Shown here: positions 1-13,534 of the stretch, piece by piece
Numbering within the stretch: the stretch's first letter is position 1
How the letters are laid out: every line of letters begins with the position of its first letter
Assembly: GCA_008638375.1 (NCBI GenBank)
Contig: CM018043.1
Span: 57,293,510 to 57,357,509 of the forward strand
DNA: 64,000 bases
Source of the DNA: Nyssa sinensis
Taxonomy: Eukaryota; Streptophyta; Magnoliopsida; Cornales; Nyssaceae
Direction of reading: 5' to 3'
Made by a program: the position numbers and the translations under genes
Notes under the pieces: model-generated
The model's input: only the letters and a program-made list of their open reading frames with translations
What the model was told of the DNA's origin: nothing
The model's database searches: none

Positions 1-1845
1 TTCCAAGAATTCGGCCAGGATATTCTTGACAATTCTGTATTTATTCATTATTTAACATTCATTACCATTGTCCTACTCCATCATCGTGTCATGGGGTTGA
101 CATATGAGGAGTTCTGTGTCTCCTCATGCTTTTGCCTCAACATCTTTCTGTTTGGACGTGATCATGTCAATTTCTGTCATATTTAATCCAGCCCACCTCC
201 GATCCTTATTCAAAGTTTTGGCCATATTTGAATTTGTCAACCAGTTTCTAATAGTTTTAACTTGTTAAGTAATCGATGGTCTAATATTGTATTAGAATAT
301 TGTTTATGAGAGGTTTAATTTTTAAATCTCTGCTCCCTAGTACAAATTTACACTCATTCATTCACGTATTTTTGCACTCGCAACATGTCGCACTTTATTA
401 TATATGTACTTATTTTTTACGTGCAAAATAGGGTTGCGCGGTTCTCTATTAGTTTAGGTTTTTAGAACAATTGGTGATATAGCAAATTGAAAATTTATTA
501 AAATAATTTTTTTTAAAATTTCATCTTATTCTAATAATTTTAAATTTAGTTTGAACAATGATTTGTATTTTGTTGATTTGAGTTTGAAAGAAAAACAAAT
601 TTGAGTCGAGAATTGTGTTAAATTATCAATTCATTTAAAAAAATTTAAGCTGTTAAAAGAATGTATAGTTTTAATATTATATTTTCTAACGGTCGCCAAT
701 CACTCTTTCACGTGTGATCAAATTGAGTTAATAAGTGCCCAATTTATATTATTAGGATAATGGAGAAGTTAAAACACAAAACTTTTAATTTGCTCCAATA
801 TCATGTCAAATTAACTTATTTAAATCTTCTGACAATATAAGTGACTGCTGCCGCAATTGACAGGCATTTGACACAGTCTTCTTTCAGTAAGCATATTCTA
901 GTGACAACTGTATTGTGTCCATCAATTACTGTAAGAATGCAAGTTAAAGAGAAACTGATCATTTGATTGGTGTGTGGGTCAATTTGGACAGATGCACCAC
1001 CACCACCCCCACCCCCATTCTGGGTTGTCTTGCCTTGAATGCACCTCCACCAACCTCCAGCTTGATTATTACAATGGATTCGAATATTATTATCCTGGTC
1101 CCAACACTCATATGTTGTTAATTTTGAAACCAAATCACCTTTTGTCTTTTGTTTTTTGTTTTTTAAAACATTAGGCTAGATGGTGAAAGAAGATATAAAT
1201 ACTTACCTTCAAATTAGATACGTGAATATTTTAATCATAATTTATTACTTATGTAATATATATATATATAGTTAATTATTAATTATTAATTAAAATTAAA
1301 TAATTACATGATATTCATATAATTGTATATGTGATAAATTAAATTGTTACACGTATTTGAATAAAAAAAAGTTTCTTCTATCTGATTTGGAGTCAAGTAG
1401 TGTCTATTAATTTTTAAACGACTTCTACCACAGCATGAAACATAAATAAGCATTGAGTACGTCAAATGTATAAATATAAAATCTACCATAAACATAAAGA
1501 GCACATTTGTAAAATTTTAAATTTGAATATTATTTAAAAAATTAAATAATATATGTTGCTTATATCATATTTATAAAAACAGAAAACAAAGTCCTAATTT
1601 GACTTAGAAATCCTATTAAAACTAAGAAAAAAAAAAGAGAGTATTTTTCAGTTATGCTCAAAATTAAAAACTTGATAAGATAAGAAGAAAATTATAAAAA
1701 CAAAACTTTTCAAAAATAGAAAAAATACAAAATTGAAAGCTTGAACATATAAATTTTGTCAAAAAGGCAGCATAATGAGTTTTGATCGATGCCCATCTTG
1801 GATCATATATAGTCAACGATACTCTTATCATTAATAAACATTTTA
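1..1845. repeat. Direct duplication, copy 1 (cut by window edge)
   Basis: This stretch is repeated with few changes about 2,228 bases downstream (2229-4073). The match begins at the first base of the window, so the true left edge may lie outside. Both copies include the same ACCCCCACCC-rich stretch, the same AT-rich tail and the same ending near ATTAATAAACATTTT. No open reading frame longer than about 105 codons is present and none resembles a known family. Homology to copy 2 stops near 1845, where a tRNA-like repeat region begins. Confidence 0.85.
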
Positions 1846-1894
1846 GTGAATCTGTTCCACCCTATATGAGAGTATGAATACAGAAATATGCTCA

Positions 1895-2020
1895 TTAATC
1901 TCAAAGGATTGGTCGAGTAGAAGCAGGCTGCTTGTAAGATTCCGACCTCACAGGTTCAATTCCCACGATCAACAACTCTTAAGACCACCAACGTCTTATC
2001 AATAGAAAAGAAAAAGACAA
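1895..2020 (+). repeat. tRNA-derived SINE-like fragment
   Basis: An A-box-like sequence (TTGGTCGAGTAG, 1909-1920) is followed 33 bases later by a good B box (GGTTCAATTCC, 1953-1963), the layout of an internal Pol III promoter. An A-rich tail with TTATCAATAGAAAAG follows near 1996-2015. It does not fold as a complete tRNA. It sits exactly in the segment that separates the two copies of the large duplication. The SINE call is inferred from box spacing and tail; target-site duplications were not found. Confidence 0.45.
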
Positions 2021-2228
2021 ATACTGATCAGATGATAGAAATTAGTTTCGAAATAAAAAAGAAAAACGTGAGCATTAAAACTTTAATGGAAGAAAGAAGA
2101 AAATTATGAAGCAACACGGATGAGGGTTGGCACCTATCCAAGACAACTACTCCAAGGTGTCATTGGTTGGAACGATGGACGTCATTTTCAGAAAGGTAAC
2201 ATTCCTAGAGAATTCACTAACAATATTA

Positions 2229-4073
2229 TTCCAAGAATTCGGCCAGGATATCCTTGACAATTCTGTCTTCATTTGTTCATTATTTAACCTTCATTACCAT
2301 TGTCCTACTCCATCATCATGTCATGTGTTTGATATATGAGGAGTTCTGTGTCTCCTCATGCTTTTGCCTCAACATCTTTCTGTTTGGACATGATCATGTC
2401 AATTTCTGTCATATTTAATCCAGCCCACCTCCAATCCTTATTCAAAGTTTTAGCCATATTTGAATTTGTCAACCAGTTTCTAATAATTTTAACTTGTTAA
2501 GTAATTAATGGTCTAATATTGTATCAGAATACTGTCTGAGAGGTTTAATGTTCAAATCTCTGCTCCTTAATACAAATTTACACTCATTCGCTCACGTATT
2601 TTTGCACTCGCAACACGTAGTACTCTATTATACATGTAATTATTTTTTACGTGCAAAATAGGGTTGCGCGGTTCTCTATTAGTTTAGGTTTTTAGAACAA
2701 TTGGTGATATAGCAAATTGAAAATTTATTAAAATATTTTTTTTAAAATTTCATCTTATTCTAATAATTTTAAATTTAGTTTGAACAATGATTTGTATTTT
2801 GTTGATTTGAGTTTGAATGAAAAACAAATTTGAGTTGAGAACTGTATTAAATTATTAACTCATTTTAAAATTTAAGCTGTTAAAAGAAGGTATAGTTTTA
2901 ATATTATATTTTCTAATGGTCGCCAATCACCCTCTCACGTGTAACTAAATTGAGTTAATAAATGCACAATTCATATTATTAGGATGATGGAAAAGGTTAA
3001 AACACAAAATTTTTAATTTATTCTAATATGATGTCAAATCATTAAGTTATTTAAATCTTCTGACAATATAAGTGACTGCTGCCTCAGTTGACAGGCATTT
3101 GACGGAGTCTTCTTTCAGTAAGCATATTCTAGTGACAACTAAATTGTGTCCATCAATGACTGTAAGAATGCAAAGTTAAAAGAGAAACTGATCATTTGAT
3201 TGGTGTGTGGGTCAATTTGGACAGATGCACCACCCCCACCCCCATTCTGGGTTGTCTTGCCTTGAATGCACCTCCACCAGCCTCCAGCTTGATTATTACA
3301 ATGGATTCGAACATTATTATCCTGGTCCCAACAGTCATGTTGTTAATTTTGAAACCAAATCACCTTTTGTCTTTTGTTTTTTGTTTTTTTTTTTTGGTTT
3401 TCTAAACATTAGGCTAGATGGTGAAAGAAGATATAAATACTTACCTTCAAATTAGATACGTAAATATTTTAATCATAATTTATTACTTATTTAATATATA
3501 TATATATTTAGTTAATTATTAATTAAATTAAATGATTATATGATATTCATATAATTGTATATCTGATAGATTAAATTGTTACAGGTATTTGAATAAAAAA
3601 AAGTTTCTTCTACTTAATTTGGAGTCAAGTAGTGTCTATTAATTTTTAAACGACTTCTACCACATCATGAAACATGAATAAGAGTTGAGTACATCAAATG
3701 TATAAATATAAAATCAACCATAAACATAAAAGAGCACATCTGTAAAATTTTAAATTTGAATATTATTTAAAAAATTAAATAATATATGTTGCTTATATCA
3801 TATTTATAAAAATAGAAAACAAAGTCCTAATTTGACTTAGAAATCCTATTAAAACTAAGAAAAAAGCGAGAGTATTTTTCAGTGATGCTCAAAATTAAAA
3901 ACTTGATAAGATAAGAAGAAAATTATAAAAACAAAACTGTTCAAAAATAGAAAAAATACAAAATTGAAAGCTTAAACATATAAATTTTGTCAAAAAGGCA
4001 GCACAAAGAGTTTTGATCGATGCCCATCTTGGATCATATATAGTCAACGATACTCTTATCATTAATAAACATT
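2229..4073. repeat. Direct duplication, copy 2
   Basis: Second copy of the 1-1845 segment, in the same orientation, with scattered substitutions and small indels. The copies part company after ATTAATAAACATTTTT. The following ORF at 4013-4399 (138 codons on the opposite strand) resembles nothing I know. Long LTRs were considered, but no TG...CA ends, primer-binding site or polypurine tract is visible, so a tandem segmental duplication is the simpler reading. Confidence 0.85.
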
Positions 4074-5866
4074 TTTTTATCAATAAAAGAAAAAAAATAT
4101 TGTTGAAGAAAAGAGATTTTATAAGAAATACAATGCAAGATAACATCAATGAAAGATTAGTGTCATTGCTCAAAGACATAGACCCAACAAGGTTGACCCC
4201 AAGCCAAGATGGCAGCACTAAAACCGAAAACAAGAAAAAAAATTCACCTAATATGAAATCCTTTGTTAGCCAAATACCGATCATAACGCCTCCTAAGCAT
4301 AGTATAAACAAACCAAGCTCAACAAAAACTATGCATAGTCATGTCCCTCTTCTCCATCAATCCTTCCAGCTGTATCCAAAGATGAAGTCTGGCACCTAAC
4401 CTTGTATCCCACCAAAGCAAAGAACTGACTACAAAGGAATTTTTTACCTCACTTGTGTACTTTTTTTATATTATTAAAATTTGCAGATTTATTGGATTTT
4501 TATTTTATTGTCCGAACTCATGTAATTGTTAAAGACGTCTTTTTAAAAGATACTTTTAAACTATTTGTTTTTAGTAAAAGCATATTTTGAAAGAAAAAAA
4601 AATTGTAGAATAATTTTTTTTGTGTTCAAGAATTCATTACTTTTTTAAATTTTCATATTTCAAGTTAAAAGAGTCTTTTGAAAAGACGTTTCTAGAAACG
4701 TCTTTCCAAAAGATATATTTGGATAAAATTTTTAAATTAAAAATGTCTCTTCAAAATACGTTTGTAATAATTGCATGAGTTTGGATAATAATAAAAAAAC
4801 TACATGAATTGAAATTTTTTTTAAAAAAAATTGCGTGGATGAGGTGAAAAACTCCATAGAAGATGATAAACTATGTTCGCCTCAACTGAAACCCAGCCAA
4901 ATTGAGACAACGCGAATAGTAAGCCTATTCTAAACCTAATATTTTGTATCTATTATCTTTTATATTTTAGTTATCCATTATTAGATTAGTAAGAATTCCT
5001 TACTAGTATTACTATTTATATTTTTATAGTTTCAAAAATTTGTTAACCTTTAATATTTTTTCAAAATTAAATTATGTTGAAAGTATTATTTTAAAGGTTT
5101 TTGGTTTCTTTTAGAAGGAAAAATTAGGAGAAATTATTAGAGTTTTTAGTGTATAATCAAAATGAAAAAAGATAGACATTTATTGAAGAAATTGTGAATT
5201 AAATTTGAAAATTGAAATTGGTAATCTAAATTATTGAAATTTTGTGTTCAATTAAATCCGATACTAATAAATTTTAATTCAGTTTAGATTCAAATTAAAT
5301 TGTTTAGACTCATTGCATGTTTTAAAACTTGGACTAGACTTGGATATGAATCAACCCGGATCTGAACCAAGTTGGGCCTAGTATTGGGAAATGATGTTTA
5401 AAATCTAAAGGACTAAAAATTCATAATTCTTTTAATTAAGCACTAGTTCAGATTTCAAACATCACAAGTTGAGATATGTTGCAAGAAGAAATATGCAAAA
5501 CAAATCTGGTATTCATTCTAAATAAATCTTCATTCTACAAGCATTCAAAACCTTCCCTTTCTCCAAAAAAATAGAGAAAAGGAAATTAAAGAGAAAATAA
5601 ATATAATTGTCTTCTACAAATTGTGATCCTATCAAAAACCCCAACATACATTGGAGTGCCCCCCCCCCCCCACCCATTAATTCAATCCTCGAGTCAGTAA
5701 TTTACGTGGACAAACTATCCCCGAGTCAGTATTAATTTACCTAGAGAAACTACCTGGAAAAACCATGTCCCCCACTAAGTCTTTGCCTGGAGAATATCAT
5801 CGCCATCTATCTCTTGACAAGCAAAGCTCAATGAAAAAGTGCTACAGGTTCCCAAAATCTTCATTT
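4074..5866. other. Intergenic, AT-rich, no gene seen
   Basis: Low-complexity AT-rich DNA with a C14-type homopolymer run near 5658-5671. No coding exon, RNA gene or transposon domain was recognised. The right part may include 3' flanking sequence of the CHX gene that ends at 6036. Confidence 0.6.
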
Positions 5867-5955
5867 AGACCATACAGTGAATATCAACTCTTGTTCATTT
5901 GCATTTTAGACCATACAGTGAATATCAACTCTTGTTCATTTGCATTTTAGACCAT
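5867..5955. repeat. Two-copy 41-bp tandem repeat
   Basis: The unit beginning AGACCATACAGTGAATATC occurs at 5867-5907 and 5908-5948, followed by the first seven bases of a third copy. The two copies are nearly identical. It lies about 80 bases downstream of the CHX stop codon and so is probably in its 3' UTR or just beyond. Confidence 0.9.
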
Positions 5956-6035
5956 GACCTCTTTCTTCTTTTGATATATGGCTGAGATGAAGATGATTTG
6001 CAGAGAAAGGATGTGTTTGGATAGTGATTATATTG

Positions 6036-9000
6036 CTATCGATCATCATCGTTTTGTGTAGGTCTATAGTGTTGAATGACCAAAACTGAACCGCTGATAT
6101 CAAAGTCTGAAGAAGCCAAGAGATCTCCAACTGTACCAAGCTCAGGACACTCTTCCCAGTCGCTCATTCCAGTTGTTAAAGGGGAGTACTGTCCTCGCCC
6201 ACCCTTTCCTACTACAAACAAGGAGTAGATGTCAGCCATGTCCCTTAGAGCTGAAGCTGTCTCTTCTCCATTTTCCACATGCTTCTCTACATATCCCACT
6301 TGACCCGATGTCACATACCTAATAATCAATAACCACATTGTTACAATAGATGAAAATATAATGGTGTCTTGATCAACAAACTTCGGTTTGAAGAACTTCC
6401 AATTATACTGGCATGTAATATAGAGAAATTTTGTAATGAAGCACGCTCATTGACCGGGTTCATAAATCCCACCAATAACATCTTGTCATATATAGGATGT
6501 TACTTTTACATCTCCTAAAGCATCCGGAGTGGAGGTGTTATTGTATAATTAGTGTCAGATGTTAGTTAATGAATAAAAACTGCCTCAATAAACAAGTTAT
6601 CTTATATGCTAAACATGGGTTCCACGCATCACATGTTAAGTCCAATGCTAACTGTGTAGAAATATTTTATGTGAGACAGTAGAGTGGGAAAGGAAAGAGA
6701 GAAAAAGAGAAGATAGAAATATGAAGAAAGAGGCAAAATAGTCCAGAGAATAAATGGGTGTTAATTGAGTGGGATAACATGTTCATTGAAGAAGGAATGA
6801 GTTTGTTAAAGTTAACTTATGATATAAGGAGAAATTTTTAGGTGACCCGAGTCGCGAATCATTTTTATGACATGCAAGAAGAAGTAATATTTTGTTTCTT
6901 AAAAAATAGACAACATGTACACATAGTATGATTTAATTAGTCAAATTTATGCTTGGTCAATGGATCCAGTCCACCTAAACTTCTCTGATATAAAAACCAC
7001 TAGCATGTTTAGGTGACAACTAGTGAGTTCCATAGCTCGGGTTCACGACGAAACTTCTTGAAAATATAAACTTTTAAGTAAATGCAACTGATCTCTCTAG
7101 GTTATGCAAATGACTCCTAGTATAAATATGGCACAAACACTCATAGAAGGTGTCTAATTAAGGACATTTAGGGTTTGTTTTCTTGAATCAAATTGCTTCC
7201 TAACATGCATTAAAAAAATTAAAACATTACTAAGCATTTTTGGATGCTATAGCATTACCTGTTATAGAAGTCTGTCAAAACAGTGGTGTCTGCCTCATTC
7301 TCGGAATTGTGATCAGATATGGCCATTAAAACATCATCTTCTTTGTGAGCAACATTGACCCCCACATTGTGATCCTTCAATGATGCCGGTAGAAACCTAA
7401 TGACAGTGAGGTTTATGTGATGATGCATTCCAAGCCGTCTACTAAATCCCAACGCCTCCCGATCATCGGGTCCACCAAAAAACAAAATCGCAACATGCTG
7501 CAACGATTCAGATCCAGAAGCTAGTTGCGAGGCGCCGGTTAGACCTCTGTCCACAACAACGGCGACCGAGCAGTGCGCATGGCGGAGGACTTTCTGATTG
7601 GTGGTCCTAATCCCATCCTTGCTGCTTTCCATTTTTCCGTCAATCCGCCGGTGCTTGTGGAAGGGAATGAGAATGATAGATGCACGAATGTCGTCAGCAC
7701 GATCACAAACATCTACATACATGCTCGCAAATGGCGATACTGCTTTAACCTGGTGAATCATCACTCCGGTCTCTGCAAAGAAGGTGTCCACCCCGTCGTT
7801 GATCTCTACCACATCATTGCCGCCGTAGTCTTCATCGTCACTGAGTTCTTCGTCTTCTCTCTGGTGATACATCAGATTGGAATTGGTTTTCTCGGGAAGC
7901 TCGATTAAGTGTAACAAGTAAGGGGTGATGGGAACGTTTTCAGAGCCTCTTGATGCTGCAATGATGCCTAGCATGGTCGCCACTGGCCGAGGATTATGCA
8001 CGCAGGCCAGCACTCGGAGTTCAGTGTCTGGATTGTGCAATGCAAATGCTTTAGGCCTGTAAGCAATGAAGTCACTTTCTCTTCTTACCATGTAAGCCGT
8101 AACTGGCCCTGCTATCAGTGTATTAATCACTAATGTTGCCATCGTCACACTGTAAAAGCTCTGACTCATAATGTACTGCATCAATCAAAGAACAACATAT
8201 AGTGAGAAAATTAGGAAAAATTATTGACCAAGCATAGAGGCGGCTAATTTTATTTCAGATTGTATTCCAAATATGATTTATCAGAACACGATGATTATGA
8301 GTCCCGAATGTGAATTCCAAAATCACTGTATCTTCATATATCAAGGATGCAATTAGAAATAAGAATCGAAAATACTTAACATTATTCTAATTTTAATGAT
8401 TAAATGATATGACAGGTGAACATATAAAATTTCTCCTTTCACATGTAATCTTTAATTTGATTTTTTCCTGAATAATTGCATAAAAATTAGGCACACATAC
8501 CTTCTTTTCTTTTCTTTTTTAAATTTAAGTGGGTTTATTTTCTTTTATTTAGAGCACGTTTGGTGATGCATCTGCCTTATCAAGCCATGATTTTGGTGCA
8601 TAAGAAAATATGTCAAATTAATTTTTAAAATATTTGACTGTATATTTTTAAAAATTAATTTCACACTTTCTTATTCACCAAAATCATAATTTGAAAAAAT
8701 TTAAAAAGTTAGCTTTTAAATTTCCTCTTGGTTTTTACAACTTTTATTCCTAAAATCACCATTTTCGCATTACTCAATATATAATATAGAAGGTATAACA
8801 GAAAATTAATTATTAAAATCATTTTTATATAATTTTTTTTTATTATAGAGTAGTGCTAGATTTTTTTAATTTATATCATTAATTATATCTTGGATGTGAT
8901 GTATTTATAAGACATGGTGATTTTAAAAATTATATTTTGTGATATTCAAAATTATCATATTTTAACAATTCATATTAAAAATATAAATTGAAGATACATA

Positions 9001-11011
9001 GATTTTATAAATAAAAGTAATTAAAGTTCATAGAAGCATTTTGTAACTAAACTTTCTAAAGTTAGAAGAAAAACTTACTTTATTCTGTAAGCCGATTGTT
9101 AAAATTAGAAGATCGACATGGCCTTTCATGGTCATCAAGAAAGCCAGAAGGACACCCTCATTTAGTGGAATCTTTAGGTAATGGCAAGCAAAAAGAGAGC
9201 CAATAATCTTGCCGCCGAGGCTCAACAAGATGACAATGACAGCCACGGCGACATTGCGCAAACTGTTTATGGATGTTACATCAGCTTGGAACCCTGTGTA
9301 GCCAAAGTAAATTGGAAGAATGAAGTTGTGAACAGAATAAGTGAGTTTTGGCAACAATGTCCGAGCTGTTTTCCCTCCTCTTGGGAACATTGAGCCAATG
9401 AGAAAACAACCAATTATGCTGTTAAATCCCATGGTTTCAAGAGATAACGCAGTAGCTATGACGAGTGACAGAATGCCAAATGCTTCAGCGTTTTTAAGGT
9501 ATTTCTGGTTTCGATTCCGCCGGTTTAGCCAATTAGCTAAGTACATGTTGAGAACGATGGCTTGCCACAACTATGGTGAGTGTGCCCAAACCCTCCAAAA
9601 TCCATACAAAAAACCCTATTTTATGCTTGCCTCTTGACATTATAACCAGAAGTATTACACAGTACATGTCACAGATCAATGAAGAAGAAATCGCCAGCCT
9701 GCCAACATCTGAAGTGGCAAACCTCATTTCAGCGGCGATGCGAACTACTATGGGAGAAGCTGCGTTGGCTAATGTCACTGCCACCATTAGAGTCATGGAG
9801 AACATGGGGCCACGAGCTGAAGTCTCTTGGTATATGAAGGGGGTAATGGCTGCGGCGAAGATGCAGCACGTTATGCAGCTGCCAGATGCAATGATGCTTG
9901 CTGGACGTAGGTTTCGCATTAGACATGGAACATCCATTTCGAGACCAATTAGAAACATGATGAGAATTCGAGCAAATAATGACATGGTTTCATAGTAATC
10001 TGTAGCCATATTCTGGAAAAAGAACTTCTTTACATAGTCGATATGTGATAATCCTGAGGGACCTAGCACGAACCCCGCCTGTTATAAGAAATGCAGAAAC
10101 AACTGATTAATTTGGATCATGTTAATGCATGCTACTAAGTCTGATGGCTTGTAACACATAAAAAGTTTGAAAAAAATGGATAATTACATTGAATATGACA
10201 ATTACAAGAATCTATCTTGTAATTTATAATATTATAATGATATTTTCTGTTGAATTGTCGAAACATATGTTTATGAAAAATTTGAATTTATTAGTCTTAC
10301 CATTAGCCATAATTACACTAATTATTAAGACTTCTGTAACTTTCAAATAATAAGAGATATTAATGTAATATATAAAAATATTTTAGTCATATAAAAAAAA
10401 TAGTTGAATTCTTAACACCTTCATTCACAAAAATTTGTACGGAAGGAGAAATTCTATATCGTCAAAATTATAGATATATAAGAGGTCAATATAATTTTAA
10501 AAGAACACAAAGAGGTCTATAATTATCCAGCCACTCAGAAAAAATCAATATAATTATCTCAAGAAAAAACACTAAAACATTTTTTAACCATTTCTCAATC
10601 AATAAGCAAGCATATTCCCATTATTATATAAAAAATTGATTCTGTTGTAATGATAATATATACTATTATCATCAAATATCATGGTGTACACTAATGCATA
10701 TGTTCATATATAATAGAATCATGTTTTGTTTATGTACATATATATATATATATATATATAGATTAATCTGTCTGTCCATATACATGACACATATGTATAT
10801 ATGCATGCAAAATATATATAAACATAGCTAAATGTATGTGTTTAGATGACGTACTTACGAGCATTTGAGCAATGGGTGCAGGATGGCCAAATGGCTTTAG
10901 AACAAGTTGAAAGAAATGAGAAAGAACAAGAATGCAGGAAACCTGCATGCCCATTGTGAGGACTGGATTGAACAATTCCTCATTGCATGCCACCCGCCGC
11001 GTTGCATCCAT
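6036..11011 (-). CDS. CHX28: Cation/H+ antiporter, CHX family (CHX28-like), four exons
   Basis: This encodes a CPA2-type monovalent cation/proton exchanger of endomembranes or plasma membrane. Exons on the minus strand are 11011-10859, 10078-9079, 8175-7259 and 6318-6036, all with GT-AG introns, giving about 783 residues, close to the roughly 800 usual for plant CHX. Exon 1 starts with MDATRRVACNEELFNP and the first membrane span; exon 2 holds most spans, including GFVLGPSGLSHI, the conserved aspartate in SSSLICDMYC (ion-binding Asp region) and the lysine in TMKGHVDLL near residue 370. Exons 3-4 hold the last span and the soluble, nucleotide-binding-like C-terminal domain, with an acidic stretch EDEELSDDEDYGG. 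One extra base near 9562 (GCAAGCC) shifts the frame in exon 2; removing one base makes every exon phase agree. It is therefore either a sequencing error or a recent lesion. Family is sure; the CHX28 assignment rests on the N-terminal half as I remember it. The gene is divergent from PAT10. Confidence 0.88.
8185..9020. other. CHX28: CHX intron 2 region, AT-rich
   Basis: Most of the intron between CHX exons 2 and 3 is featureless AT-rich DNA. No transposon domain or nested gene was seen. Confidence 0.5.
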
Positions 11012-11644
11012 TTTTCCCTACTATATAAGGTCGAAGATTGACAATACAAACAAATATATATTAAGAAATCAGATTATGCTTGTAGAGGGTCGAATGTATA
11101 TTGAAGAACCCAATTATGGAAACAGGAAGGTAGAAGAGAGGTGGCCAGCTGCGTGCTAACCCTTCCTCTCCTCTCTTCCCTGTGAAACTCTCTCTCTACC
11201 TCTGTTTTTCTTCGTTGCTGTCATTGGGATTGAGACACAGAAGAGAAGAAGAGATGGTGGAATTGCTTGTTTTGCTTGGGTTGACATCCCTTGTTTAGCG
11301 ATGGAGGGCCGTGCTTAACGGATGGACTGGCAAAGGTAGGGGTTATTACGTATATGTGTATATATATTAACCCTTGAACTTTGTTGTGCTCTTAAATATC
11401 ATCCCTATTTTCATGTTTCTACAGATAAACCTAAAAATTTTTAGGATTATTTACTATATTTAAGGTTATTTTTATAAGAATTTAACTCAAACCTCACCCT
11501 TCCTTAATTAGATGTCATGCTAACATTATATTGCAGTATTACAACAGTCTTTTAACTAATATATATATTTAATAGCTCTGAGGCATGTCATATTAAGAAA
11601 AAAATTTAAAAATAATATCCTAAAAAGTATACTCCAATATACTT

Positions 11645-11861
11645 CTTTTTTTTTTTTTATAACGTGGAACCCCCAGGCAAGCAGCCTTCGGCCCATAGCC
11701 CGAATGAAGTAAATCCTAGGATTCGCCAAATCACCCAGTAATCAAACAAATCAAGTAAATCGTAAACTTGTATGTAACCTAGAGGAATCGAACCCATACC
11801 ATTCAGCCGCTAAGCATCTTGAGGTCCGTCCTTAGTACCATCGCGCTAGGCCCGGCTGGGC
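11645..11861 (-). mobile_element. tRNA-derived SINE with target-site duplication
   Basis: Read on the minus strand, the element starts GGGCCCAGCCGGGCC, has an A box TAGCGCGATGGT (11848-11837) and a B box GGGTTCGATTCC (11795-11784), and ends in an A tail (T run at about 11646-11658 on the plus strand). The 11-bp sequence CCAATATACTT flanks it on both sides (11634-11644 and 11862-11872), as expected for target-primed insertion. It is about 217 bp long, a normal SINE size. It lies between the CHX and PAT10 genes. The A box, B box, tail and duplication are seen directly; the family name is not known to me. Confidence 0.88.
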
Positions 11862-13044
11862 CCAATATACTTTTTTTCTTAATTTCTTTTAACGTGGCTT
11901 TGGATAAATGCCATATACATCATGCATACAAGAGAATAGTACCCCAGAGAGGATACTCCATCATACTTTTTCTCAATTTCTTTTGATGTGATATTGAATG
12001 GATGCTACATTATATGTTCTTAAATAATTAAATAATAAATGATGTGATATATAATGTATCTTAATAAAATTATAAAAAGAAGTATAAGGAAAAGATTTGT
12101 ATCTTTTATTTTAAACTTTTGTGCCAAATTTTGCGTCCTCAATGTGATAATATATCATTGGTAGAACGTAAAATAATGTAACTCTTTGTGATGGGTATTT
12201 TCTAGGAGGCTAAAAAATGCAATTTTTTTTTTTTGGGGGGTGGGGAATTAAACTTCTGAGGGAAGAATATAAAAAAAAAATCTAAACTAAGTATATAAAG
12301 ATGGAACATAGGCGTCCATAGAGAATGTGGAATATAATGTGATACTCTATCTCGTATTGAGTTTATCAGGAATTATGCTTTGCACATTAAAAGAAAGTAC
12401 AGAACCAATACTTTGCAGATTGCACTTTTTTTTGGCATTATATTTAAAAATTGATGAAAATTCTATTTAAAAGAAAGTGCAATTGTACCTTATTTATATA
12501 AAAAAAAATTCTTATTCTTAAAATACAAGAATATAATATAATAATAAAAAAAGTTACTACTCAATCTCTAGAATAAAATGAACCACTACATAAAAAAAGT
12601 TACTAAAAAAAATCAATGGCTCACAGAAAACATTTCTTCTTTTTTGTAGCAACTATTAGAAAATATATGAGGCTTTAGTTTGGATAACAAAGTTTTCAAA
12701 AATTATTTTCTATACTAGAAAATAAAACATAAAGCATAAAAAATAAGAAAATTGAAAATAATTTTAATTTTTTTAAAAAATCATTTTAAATTTTTACTTT
12801 TTAGTTTATTAATTTACCTAACCCATATAATATTGGATCACATGAGTTCTTGTATTATTAATTTTTTCTTATTAATTCTAGGCCGACACACGATTCATTG
12901 TTGAGAAACCAACAAAGAAGTTTGTACCAAATTCTGGTCCCGGCCTCTTTTATTAAAGTCACCTTGTTGAGCTAACTAGTTAGGTGTGTGTGTGTGTGTT
13001 TTTTAATTTATATTTCTCCTTTGTTTTTTAGTTACATATTTTAA

Positions 13045-13110
13045 TTGGCGTCGTGGTAGATGCCGGCACGGCCCTGCAACCCGTTGGTGCGAGGTTCAAA
13101 AAAATTAAAG
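13045..13110 (+). repeat. Possible degraded SINE head
   Basis: A GC-richer island reading GGCGTCGTGGTAGATGCC, then ACCCGTTGGTGCGAGGTTCAA, imitates a tRNA A box and B box 40-odd bases apart. No tail or target-site duplication was found. A diverged SINE is the likeliest source. Confidence 0.3.
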
Positions 13111-13437
13111 AATTTTTGGCGGTTCTTGTTTGATGAAATAAAAGTAGTTCCAAGCGTTGAAGAGGGGCATAGTCCAGTGACATTACCTATTTATTTTATA
13201 TCAAACAAAATAATTTAAATTTTTACGAAATAAAAAAAAAGAGTCAGTAGAAATTTAAAATTACCGATCTTAACAAAAAGTATATAAATTTTATACAGAG
13301 AAAAGAATTATTCATTAATATATGGTGCATTGTATCTCTCGGATCAATCAATATTGAACTTATGAACAAAATATATCACTTGTACACACTTACATATTAA
13401 GGCCTAATATTTATTAGTTTGGTTGCATGGTACCTTC

Positions 13438-13534
13438 TCGATTATATCTAACTGTCTCTTGTGAACATTCTTGACTCTAACTAATTCGATTGTATCTGAC
13501 TGTCCTGTTGTGAACAGTCTTGACTCTAGCTAGT
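13438..13534. repeat. Two-copy 48-bp tandem repeat
   Basis: The unit beginning TCGATTATATCTAACTGTC is followed directly by a second copy (TCGATTGTATCTGACTGTC) with a few changes. Non-coding and intergenic. Confidence 0.8.

Noticed and set aside
974..1174. Small ORF starting MGQFGQMHHHHPHPH (and its twin at 3207-3455) as a gene
   Set aside because: The histidine/proline run comes from a CACCCC repeat, there is no family match from memory, and the frame ends in a T-rich low-complexity stretch. Kept only as a remark in a finding.
1909..1963. A true tRNA gene
   Set aside because: A and B boxes are present but the acceptor and anticodon stems do not pair; SINE-like instead.
1..4073. The two long direct copies as LTRs of a retrotransposon
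   Set aside because: No TG...CA ends, primer-binding site, polypurine tract or pol motif between them; only about 380 bases separate the copies.
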